Shown here: positions 25,701 to 37,700 of the stretch, piece by piece
Position numbering within the stretch: the stretch's first letter is position 1
How the letters are laid out: every line of letters begins with the position of its first letter
Source of the DNA: Mnemiopsis leidyi
Taxonomy: Eukaryota > Ctenophora > Tentaculata > Lobata > Bolinopsidae
Length of the DNA: 57,022 nt
Assembly (NCBI GenBank): GCA_000226015.1
Contig: JH154463.1
Location: 1-57,022 of the forward strand
Direction: 5' to 3'
Notes under the pieces: generated by a model
What the model was told of the DNA's origin: nothing
The model's database searches: none
What the model saw: the letters and a program-made list of their open reading frames with translations, nothing else
Position numbers and translations under genes: made by a program

Positions 25701-28700
25701 AAAGAATACAAACAATAATATAATCATGTATTTTTTATTTGATAGGTTTATGGATTCATATCGTCAGCACGTCACAAAATCGTAAGACCTGCCATTATGC
25801 AAGATTAGCCGTATTGATGTTTGTTCCGCTGCTCAAAGCGATACTCCTCGCAATTGTTTAAAGCTTTCCCATGGTCCTATTGTTTCAATAATTTTTCTAC
25901 AATGTAAGTCTTCATTAGATAAGCATTCATAGTGCAATCTATGCGGCGGAGTTTGTAGTGAGATCTGTGATTCTAACTATTTGGTTTCGAGGATAGAGGT
26001 GCTGCCTATCTTTATCCTTTTGAGTTTTAAGTTCATTAGTCTCAAAATGCCCTTTGTTTATTCCACCATGCTTGATTTTCTTAATGAATATAATTAGTCT
26101 TCTATTCGGTGAACACAAAACATAGCAGACTGTATCTAAGTTCATTCATCATTTTATTTGCTTCCTCATCTGAACTGACCTAACAGCCGCAAGTTACCCC
26201 GGGTTGATGCTCGGTAAATATATCACGACCCAGGCCCAGGACAGCCCCAGCAGACTCGGCTTTACACGATCGTTTTCCGACATTTTGCCGGAAGAGACAT
26301 TCTGTAGGTTGTGTGCGTGTGTGATCTCGAACTGATGTTTTTCTCTTTTCCGGGAGTTTTGAACTTGCTTCGCAGACGAGAGCTGAGTTGGATGTTTAGC
26401 CGGGAAAATATGACATCTATGAGTTAGAAATGGAACGATGACTCATTACATGATGTACAATTTTTTATTTTCCTTACCTATTCTTGAAGCGTTAAAAGAG
26501 AGGAAGATATCCACCCTGTACGATATTGCAATCTTTTATCTTTATCTGCATCTCTATCTAGGTATAGAATAGGTCAATCTGGTATTAGGTTTCGATGAGA
26601 GAGTCCCTACTATTTGTCTTTCATCTTGTTTGGCCTTCTTTCACTACTCGCTTGTATATCAGTTTGATGAACCATGCGAATTTTCGAAACAGCATTATAT
26701 ACTTAAAGTTTTCTACTCTTTTAAAATTTGGACTTAAACGGAAATTTGCTTCAGGCTCTTTTAACACGAAGTTGACTTAAAAGCGCTCACTAATACATTG
26801 AACAGAGGACAGTGACTGAACAGTTAATCTAACCCTGACATTATTGCCACGACAGCTGGAAAAGGACGGTTTTTAGGTTAAGTTTACACAGATCTTTATA
26901 GTTTGTCTAATTTCAGTTGAAAGGCAGCGGGTGTTAGAAGACAAAAAGAGAGAGACAAAGGCCTGGTTTGAAACCTACTTCAGAGAATTGCTGAAAACTC
27001 CGGCTGGCAATGAGGGCGACCTGGAGATCACTAAGAAAGATTTCCTGCGACTTCTAAACAACAAAGACGTGAGTTAGATACGTTTAAGACAGCTCGTTGT
27101 AACAGAATCACAAAGAACTTTCCTTTCATTATTCATTTCCATTAACGTCTCCACTATCGACTGGAATTAAAAATTTGTTTATTAAGTTATGTTTCACCAG
27201 GAATTTGCAGAGCACTGTTTCCGACTTTTCGACAGTGATGATTCGGGAGATGTCTCCATTCAGGAGATTCAGGCGGGTCTCAACAAACTGTCTGAGTGAG
27301 TTTTTACGATTTGAATAACATTTGTAAAGTTGTCCTGATTATAAACTTTAGAGTTGTCCTACTTTTGTTCCACAAATTACAGTGATTAATTCTGACTAAT
27401 TGACCATGAAGCTAAGAACATTAGATTTAAACCATTCAAATAACCTGTTGCCGGCCTTATTAACCATGAATATGTGCTAAAAATCCAAACTGGTGGCAAC
27501 TTTGTTCATGTCTATCACAACCAGATGCGCTTGGTAACATGGTCGTTGTTCATAACCAACTGCAGGTCACTAACATTAGGTATTTTGAACATGGTCATGG
27601 TTGGAATTTTTTAAACAATCGACCGGACAACGAATGATTCAAAACCCACTGGCAATAGGTGCAACCGAGAAAACGTACTTGTGATCATGTGATGTTTTAT
27701 CTTAATAGTATCTATGATACTTTCATGTGCAGACTAATTCACATCTCTGTAAAAAATCGTGTCTGTTCTATTGTAAATTGCAATGAGTAGAAAAAGTTTA
27801 TTGAGACCATTATCAGAGAATAAAGCTGTAAATCCAATTTAATTCAAATTTAATCAAGTCGGCATTCGGATCCAACGCACAACTTTCAGCGGTCATGCTC
27901 AGAGTATTTTCCATTGAGTCTAACATTCCGACTTTTGTAGGATTTAATTAGCCGTCACGTGGCCAGCTGATCTAAAATGGCTTGAAGAAATTACCAGCGA
28001 CTGTGACACATTCTCTTATTTCAACAACGTGACATTTCGGATGTTGAATCTTAATGTAGTAGAAGCTCTGATTATCTTGGGAGGTAATCAAATAACCTGG
28101 CTACGTAAAGACACAAAACAAATAGAATGTTGCCAATTTAATTGTATTTCTACTAAAACACGAATATATTGCTGCCAGGTAGTTTATACTAGGAGTAAGT
28201 CTCACATCAGGACAATTTTCTCGAAATTCGACATCAAATAGCGCCCATTATGTTCCTTTTAAAATCTGCGTCGAGGTGATTTACCTTCAGCTCATTTTGA
28301 GATCATGTTGAAGTTGTTGTTGTCGTTGTTGTTGTCGTCGTTGTTATTGTCACTGTTTTTGCATTTTCCGTTACTGTTCTACCGTTCCCTTCTGGATCTG
28401 ACGGGCTTATTTTTGAACCTGAAAAACGTTCATAAGAAAACCAACTCATTTCAATACAAAAATCGATAAAACATTCCATAAATCCATTAACCACATGACG
28501 AACCAAATAGTTAATCTGAACATTTTTTTTACAAAACTTCATCCACAATTACCTGATAAAAAGCCTAAACACAACCACATCCTTGTATGGAGAAACCGTC
28601 TAAAACTGGGAACAGTTAAGCTGTAGATGTAGAAGTTACTGATCGTGTTGAGAAAGACGCAGGAAAATGCAACTCTGTAGAAAGTAGTGTGAAAGAAACT

Positions 28701-31700
28701 GTTTTCAGACCCTTCCTCTGGCATTGCGGATCTTCCAATGTAGTGTATTGAGATGGGTAAGATGGATAAGCAGTACACGGATGCCGTTAGAATGATAGTG
28801 ATCACCCCCCGCCATCTTAGACCTTGCCTGGCTCTGGATGCTACTTTCTTTGCAATGATCACCAGATAGATTGTCATTATCAGCACCAGCGACGTTGGTA
28901 TGACTTGAAAAACCACCGTCGTGAAGGGTGAAACGAGACGCCATATCTTGGCGGATCTGCCGTATGTGCATGTGTATCCACGATAAGAAAAGTGTACATC
29001 AGTTATGTCTATGATGAAGGCTGGTAGAAGAAAAAATATGGGTGTAAACCAACAGAATGCACAAATCTGGTGACTCCATTTTGTTGTCATCAACCGAGAT
29101 CGAAAGGGAAACTTGATTATCATCAGCTTGCATATAACCATGGCACAGATGAGAAAGGTTGATGTAGTGTGGACATGATAATTGATGAAGCAGGTTACTC
29201 GACAGAAAGCACCTCCAAAGAATTGTCCTCCTGCGATGAGAGATGTTGCAGAAGGAATGCATATGACCACTGCCACCATCAGATCACAAACTGCCGCGTG
29301 CTGAATAATGATAACTAGTGCTTTGTGCAGTTCAATAGCGTTGTACTTCAAGGATGCCACCAAGATAGTGGTGTCTCCGAGGAAGGATGATGTGATGATG
29401 AATAGAAAGTATCCCGCCCACGCGTATCTCACAGTGTCACTCTTCACTTTGTAGGACATTTTACTGTACTCAAACTCCTGATCCTCCATGACGATTTGAT
29501 AATCCTTAATCCTGAATAAGACAATGTTGTTTGACCTTGATCCTATTTATGTATCGATTTATACTCACTCCGATATGTATAACACATCCGGGAAAGGAAA
29601 TCCAGGAAGTATACTCTTTGGAAAGTGACTTCTATGGATGAAATCTTAACATTAAACACAACTATAGCTATGTCGAAATCGAAATACGATATTGATATAA
29701 CCTAAATAGTGATCTGAAGAAGCAAATGAAAAGGATGCCAAACAACAAAAGACGATAAATTATGTAATTTAGCTCTGAATACAAGGTCCAACCAGCTGGG
29801 TAACTTTGAACTAGCTAACTAGCTGCTGCTGATCTAGTGATCTAAGATCACCAACCATACAGCTTTAATACGTGACTGCGTGGCAAGGGGTGTGGGTGTA
29901 TGGTTAGTTATTATTCATTGAACACTGCTACATTGTTCATGAACTTAACTTAGACCAAGTGCAATGTGAAGAGATGGTAATGTAATTGAGTAGATAACAA
30001 CTTCCTTATATGGTATGATGGCCTTATATGGTATGATGACCGGTTATCTGGCAGCATAAGTGCTTGGAATAACTGAATAACTAGTGCTTGGAATCGTTAA
30101 GCAGGCTACTATTTGGTTAAGTTGCATCCCGGTAATTCAGTAATTGAAGTTTGATGGCTCTCGTATGTTTAGTGTCTGAACTGAGCCTAGATTTAGAACA
30201 GTGGTTTCAAGTGGGGAGGGGGCCTTTTTCAGGTCCTCATTTCGAGCAAGCTCGACTCCCAGAGGTGTGCACTGAGTGTTAACGGGTGTGTTATGTTGTG
30301 GGTGGGCCGAAGGATCAACCAAGCTACATGATGTGTACGGAGCAGATATTTGAACGGACACGATTTCCACTGATAGTCAATTTAGAAAATTCATGGGCCG
30401 GCACCGTGCCGAGTCGGGTATGATCCGACAACCTCTGCATTGTCTAGATGAGTGCTCTACCAATTGAGCTACCGGCCCTATTGTGTTAGATTTAGAACAT
30501 ATATTCATCAACAAGCTTGAAGGATGATAGGACACAAAAACACAGAAAAGTGAACAGATAAGAATATTAGCACATGGAGGAATCAGGTACACAACAGATG
30601 ATACAGAAGAATGCACTAATAGAAAGTGTCAGACCCAGCATAATACAACTACAGGAAAGCCTATTGTAAGGCCAGAACAAGGGCATACAAGTCATAGTAT
30701 TAGATTTTTATTTTTGTCATTTAATCACTGTAACAGTCAGTTATTAATATATGTATATTATATATACATAAGATTGCTGCACCGTTAGCATGGACGTTGT
30801 GATTGACAAACTGCAACAATGTTGCAGTGCAACATAGCCAGGAAGAAATTCTTCAAAATACAAGCTCAAGAGAAATTTGATTGCATCATTATTAAACTAT
30901 ATGGGCATCACACAACAAGTGCTATTATTTAAATCATACAGCTGCACAGACAGCTGCACAATGAAGACATCCTTCAAATCAGAAGATCATTTATAATTGG
31001 ATTGAATTCCTATCTAGTGCTATCTAAACTGGTGCTATCTGGTGCTATCTAGTGCTATCTAAACTCTAGAACCTGTCACCGTCACGCCGTCCATTCACTG
31101 ACTTAATTGCTCTGTGAGGTGACGCTGCTTAACCCGGACCTTAGCACTTAGCAGTCCTCGTATATCAAAGGTTAACGGCTATCGGCCCTGATTCCCTGTG
31201 ATATTCAATTTTAACCAGGAAAAAAATCAAATCGAATTGAGTGTTCAAAATAAACCTACTAACCAAGCAACTCGATTGTTGGTCAATTTCAGGATTATTC
31301 TTGCCGATATTTTATTTCATCTCCTTCAGAACGGGAGAAGCAAACAAAAAGACGATAAAGTGGTTCGTCAGTCGACTGGAGAAGTTTACCAATGGTGACG
31401 TGACCAAGGAGATCTTCAAGAAAGCCATCAACCAAACTGTAAGTAGCGGCTTTAATCCTCGATCTTGGTACTGATTAAATGTGGCGACAGAAATTTTGTA
31501 GGGGATCGGAAATTTCTTTATCACACGACAGCGTTCGTAAAAATAATTAATTCGCCGAATATGTCTTTTCATTGGGGGATATAATCGATGGGAAAGGTAA
31601 GTGTTTGGCCATTGTTGCATCACAAACTATCATAAAAGCCTCTAAGTCTAACTGTTTAACTAACCAAAATAATTTCCAGTGTCCCCAAGGAAATTGACTT

Positions 31701-34700
31701 TTACTATCAAAATGTGTCGACACGTAACGACAAATCTGAAGATGCTTTTTTATGCTTTAGAAATATTCTTGCGCTTTTTAAAGCAGAGGTTTGGTACGTG
31801 GATGATGGTAATACTCACAAATAAAATGTAGCAACCGTAATTACCAACATTAAAGAGTCAAGTAATTCATCCTAATTCTTCAGATGTTTTCTTTCGAAAT
31901 AAAATACAAAATACTACTTAGTCGAGTCGACATAACAGCAACCTACTTTATTATTTTAAAGTACAATGAACAATATACTCTAATACTCTAATATTATACT
32001 GCGCGATGTTTTATTTGAACAACGTCTCATAGAGAATGGATAATAAAACATTAGGCGGTTACTAATGTCAAATTATGGTTCCTTATGTGAGTATAAAATG
32101 ATATAGTTATCCAAACAATAGCATCGCAATTCAAGGAGGTCAAGGCGTACAAATTCACAAAGCGAGGCCTCCGAAAATATGGTTAGCGGGCGTTTTGTGT
32201 TTATATAGAACATCGCGGTATAATACTGATTAAAGTCGCAGTAATTTCATGATTAAGATATTTCAAAAGCTCAAAGCAGACCTTCAACCGCAAAAGCCAT
32301 CAGGGTATAGGGCAACAAGCATCTTTAATCATTACATTAAATATGATTAGATATCGTGCCCTCACATGATATTTAAGATAATTTGATATGTCATAATTTC
32401 TATAACATCATAATAAGTATATAGTTATACTATTATGTGATACTGATCAATGATCAAAGACTCAGTCATTTCATAATTCAGATATTTCACAAGTTCATTG
32501 TTCAAAGCAGGTTGTTAACCGCAGAGCATCTATCAACTTTAATCATAACACTTATTATTAATTTCCATGCCTTAAAGTAATATTGATGATTAGCTCTGCT
32601 TCAATGGCTCCTGCGGTTCGAAGTCTGGCTGATGAAATTTGGGCGTTGCCGTTAGTAGACAGATAAGCAGGTGTTGATTAATATTGTATTTTGTCATATC
32701 TGTTTCTTCTTTTTCTTCTTCTTCTTCTTCTTCTTCTTCTTCTTCTTCTTCTTCTTCTTCTTCTTCTTCTTCTTTCTTTCTTTCTTTCTTTCTTCTTTCT
32801 TCTTCTTCTTCTTCTTCTTCTTCTTCTTCTTCTTCTTCTTCTTCTTCTTCTTCTTCTTNNNNNNNNNNTTTTTCGTTATCCTCCTCATATTTATTTCAGT
32901 TCTTGTCGAAGTTATTTGAACTTATGGACTTTGACAGCGGAGGGACAGTCACGCTGGAGGAGTTCAAACGTAGTGTCGACCGACTTCTCATGTGAGTTAC
33001 ACTGTTTGTGTGTTTCTGTGTTTAAATCCTAGGTTTTATTCTTTCTTTCTTTCTTTGTTTATTTGTTTTTTTGTTTGTATTCTGATTAAAATAAGTGGAA
33101 ATAACATGTCTACGGCCAATAATATAATATATTTTCTGATTGGTGCAGTGTTTCAGGCGTAAGTTTGTCTTATTGACTTATTGAGCATTGTTCAAGTGTG
33201 AAACCTTTCACTAAGTTTCAAGAAGCAACTTCCAAGCCTATGATATTTTACTCGCTAATCAAAGCGTTCAACAGAAATTATATAAAGTTGGTAGTACAGG
33301 GCGCTGCTTAACACTAGTTGAAGTTTGTATTAAGGATTTTCGATGTTGGGTCGTCTCATTGTTTTTGTTCCCGGTTTGTGTTCGTCGCGTTGTGTGTTCG
33401 TTTGTTCATTTCGCCATACCGTACTATCTGTTCATGATCCGTAAAGTTATATGACGTCATCATCGTCACGTGACATGTTGTCAGGATGGGAAGTGACGAG
33501 AAGATTCTAGCGTATTTGGAGAACATGTTTCATGAACATGCTAAAGATCCTGAGAACATCACATACGACGAGTTCAAGAAAGTTATTTACAATAAACAGG
33601 TTCGGAAAATCAAATCCTGCAAGGCTATAGTTAGTTTTTCAGTTCAATTCGCGTTTTGTTAATTTTGGTTTCTACCCGGTAATTTTATCCAAATTTTAGG
33701 AAGTTTCATTCCTAAATTTCAATTCTCAACGTAACTATTTGACAAAACTAAAATGCCGCCTCCCTAGGAATATTTCACGAAGAAGATGTTCAGTATTTGC
33801 GACAAGGACAAAAGCAACTCGATCTCCCTGCAAGAGTTTTGTGAATCCCTGGGTAAGCTGATGAAACAATCAGACAACGAGGACGAGATGGCAAAGATCA
33901 ACAAGGACAAACTTCATTTCCTCTTCAGGATTTACGATGATGACGGTTTGTGTACCCCCGCAGTTCCCAGTCTTATAAATTAGCTTTGGGTGAATTTTTT
34001 GTTTTCTTTTGTTATAGCTAATTGTGAATTTACTCCAGACCACAAACTTGAAGTTAACTGTTGAACAAGTGATAAATGAGACTAGATATTAAATTTAGAC
34101 AAAATCTGAATCAAAATATATTACTTCTGGGATGTTAACGAAAACTTCTTACAGACTCCGGTGAAATAGACCGAGACGAGATGAGAGAGTGTATCGAGAT
34201 TTGTACCAAAGAGAGCAATCTTGGTAAGGACTTATTGTTTAAACGAATTTTTCATTTATATATCCTTACCAAGAATAGTATCGTTAAAACTTGCCGTGCT
34301 ACGAGAGAATTAAGATTTCGTCATCTTGCTTCTTGCGTATCGCAAAGCGGTTTATTCGATTACTCCTTAATAAACTGATAGACCCACTTCAGATTTAAAG
34401 GACGTCGAGGCTCTAGCAGATACGCTCTTTGACAAGGCAGATGCTGACAAAAGTGGTTCAATTTCGTTCGACGAGTTTTACAACATTCTCAAGCCGTTCA
34501 CCAACAATCTCGAGATAAAGTAAGCACAGAGAGGACAAAAATAACGTTTTATTCGATAGTATCAGTAAGCAATTCCCCTCAAATACATATTTTACATGAC
34601 AGTAAAAAATAGAACAAATTGTTCTAGAGAACTAGCTTTTCCAGTAACTTTGATCGGCATGAAATCCTAGCTGTTGGGTACTCGTGTATCCAAACAAGTT

Positions 34701-37700
34701 TATGACTCAAATGTTGAAAATTGGAGATCTGCTCCGCCAGCATAGTTTAGAAAATAGAAGACAGCTTGTGCAATATATCTAGACGACTGCATTTTGAGAT
34801 AAAGTTCAAATGACAAACCATGTAGAAACTTTATTAAATAAACTGTTACCTAAACCGCTTTGCAAGAATAGCGATTCAATTGCCCACCAAGATTTCTAAA
34901 ACCGTCATATTACAGCTGCGATAGTAAAAACAACTTTCAACGTGCTATGGGCGGTGGCACATTTAAAATTATCTGTCCTGTCTTAGATCGATACAACTAA
35001 ACTTAACTAAGCAGCTAAATAGAACAATACAATACATGGTAAGGTGTCTTTAGTGCAACCTTTACATTACTTAAACCCGGAAATAACTGTTTGCTAATTT
35101 TACCGAGATACGTCTAGAACAAATAGTTCTGCACAATCTAAATTATATCGTTATGTAATTCGAATATTAACCACCCTCCAATGGTGATATAGGACCGGTA
35201 TCTTCACCGTACCTTTAATTTACTATTTACTTATTTACTAGCAAGTAGCGACATGTTAACAACTCCACTCTCCACAGCCCTAAGGGGTGGGTACTCCCAG
35301 AGAAACCGAAGAAGTACTCCGACAAGTTAAAAGAGATAACGGGAAAGTATTTCTCGAAAAACTACTTGAAAAACAACAAGGTTCTGATATCTAACATCAT
35401 TGTTCTCGTCCTGCTTTATGTCCTGGTGTTTACTATCGGCATAGTCTATTACAAGTATGTATTAATTGGTTAATTCTAGCATGTTATTTGACGGCAATTC
35501 TTTCCGCAATAACATATTTTTGGAAATTATAGTTCATTTTTATGCTAATTATTCAATTGTGTAGTTATCAAGGTTTGATAATTCGTTTTGTTACAATTAC
35601 AATGAGCTAAATTTCAAAGAATCAAATATTTTACCGACCACGATCCGTTTTGTTACAAAACCAACAATGCCCACATCCCAGTCATTTGTATCTTTTGAAA
35701 CGTCTGTATCTCCGAACAACACCAACTTACTACGTTCACATTGTCGTCAATCTAACACTTGTCACTAACAAAACAACCCGTTTTCAGAGAAACTAACCAA
35801 ACAAACACTTGTCACTTACAAAACAACCCTTTCAGAGAGACTTACCAAACTAACACTTGTCACTAACAAAACAACCCGTTTTCAGAGAAACTAACCAAAC
35901 AAACACTTGTCACTAACAAAACAACCCTTTTCAGAGAGACTTACCAAACTAACACATTGTCACTAACAAAACAACCCTGCTCAGAGAAACTTACCAAACT
36001 AACACTAGTCACTAACAAAACAACCCTTTTCAGGGAGACGTACCCTGCCCTGATGATCGCTAAAGGAGCGGGAAAGTGTCTGAACCTGACAAGCACACTC
36101 CTCTTTGTCAGCATGTGTCGGTGGGTGCTGACCTCCATCAGGAACACCCCCGCCGGCAAGTTCTTTGCTCTGGACGTCATCGTGGACATACATAAAGTTC
36201 TGGGTGTGGTGTACGTGGTGTTTGCTCTCATCCACACGGCTGCACACGTGTTTACATTCCTGGAGAACTCCAAGATAAACACGGTTGTACAGGAGGATAA
36301 TTCTACTAAAGTCGACTACAACTTTCTGTTGACGAGTAAGAATAGTTTGTTGTGCTCATATCTCTGTACTAATACTTTGTTCATGCAAAAATTAGAAGTT
36401 GTAAAAAAGTGTTAGATTCACAAATAAAATCGTCTTAAATAAAATAGCTAACTTATCTTCATGTTTTAAGCCGGGGGATATTTCGGTGGATCCTATATAT
36501 CTGGTATACTGCTGGATATCGTCCTGTGTGTGATGATTCCCTTCGCTCAGTCCTGCGTTAGACGCAGCGGCAAGTTCACTGTAAGTTATCGAGTTTTAGG
36601 GACTTATTAAGAAGTCTTATTCGCATGAACATTTGAAATAATTGTTCACTGAAAAGTTATTTATCAGTTGATTTTTTATTTTTATTTTTGCCTTTCGTTC
36701 TGCACTATAAACAATAAAACCAGTTAAACTGTATTGTACCGTTACTGTGAAAATATTTCAGCAATTCTACTGGGTGCACTTCTTCTGCTACTGGCTGCTG
36801 GCGATTGGTACGATTCTTCACTGCCAGAACTTCTGGAAGTGGATCTTCATTCCTCTCTTCATCTATTCCATGGAGAAGATCACCAACATTAACTTTATCA
36901 AAAGAACTATTTACGGCAAATTTAGGATTATCAACTACAAAGTGTTACCCTCAAATGTAGGTTTTATTTATTCATTATATTTGCGTACCAATGATTTATC
37001 TGCCCTTAAAAATATTAGTAAATTAAAACGAGTCAATATTCTTAAGTTAGCACATTGTCGCCTCACACAAAATCTAAAAGCTGAAAGCTGCACAGATAAC
37101 TCCAGGTAGTAGAGTTACACATTTCAAGACCGACAACATTCAACTTCCATTCCGGGTCCTACGCTTTCCTGACAGTTCCCCTAATCACTGGCTACGAGAA
37201 ACATCCCTTCACAATATCATCCAGCTCCGAGGATAAAGAGAAGATCACATTCCATATCAAGTACGTTTTGTTTGTGATGTACTGTTTGTGATAGGACAGT
37301 GTATAGTGTTTAAATTAGTTAGCATTTGAATCGTAATTAGTTATTTCCATGAGTGTTCATGTCGCTACAATCCAGGATGATGCGAGGTTGGACGAAACAA
37401 CTGTACGAGGTGCTCGCCTCAGACCAGGAGTTCAAGAAGAGAAGAGAGATGAAGGAACTGGAGGATGCTAAAGCTGACGGGAACGGCGAAGTTTCTCTGA
37501 AGATCGAGCAGAGTGCTAACCAGCGGTACCTCAATAGAAACTCTGAGAAATATGCTTACCTCAGGAACTTCGGGTTAGTTCAAACACATGAAAAGGGCTT
37601 TCTAAGATAACTCGTCGTAATTTTTTAGGGAGCTCAAGAAACAACATTGTTGCATCAAATTAAAAAGAACCTTTGTTGCATCAAACAACATTGTTGCATC

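Larger units (their letters stand above)
26917..34519 (+). other. NOX5: NOX5-like exons 3-10: four EF-hand pairs
   Basis: Eight EF-hand motifs lie in order. EF1 (GNEGDLEITKKD, degenerate) and EF2 (DSDDSGDVSIQE); EF3 (FTNGDVTKEIF, degenerate) and EF4 (DFDSGGTVTLEE); EF5 (KDPENITYDEF, degenerate) and EF6 (DKDKSNSISLQE); EF7 (DDDDSGEIDRDE, split by an intron) and EF8 (DADKSGSISFDE). Five loops have the acidic residues at positions 1, 3 and 12 needed to bind Ca2+. The first three pairs each use two exons with a phase 0 intron inside the pair, and phase 2 introns separate the pairs. This repeated pattern indicates duplication of a two-exon cassette. By analogy with NOX5, Ca2+ binding here should make the module dock on the dehydrogenase domain and activate it. 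Confidence 0.9.

Noticed and set aside
30395-30478. A functional tRNA gene
   Set aside because: The anticodon stem does not pair and there are extra bases between the T-arm and acceptor strand. Its link to a repeat body fits a SINE.
32671-33032. Open frames of poly-Phe, poly-Ser, poly-Leu and poly-Lys
   Set aside because: They are translations of the (TTC)n microsatellite across an N gap. The last part of one frame only overlaps the true exon 6.
36005-36282. Minus-strand frames opposite NOX5-like exon 12
   Set aside because: Shadows of a strongly supported plus-strand exon.
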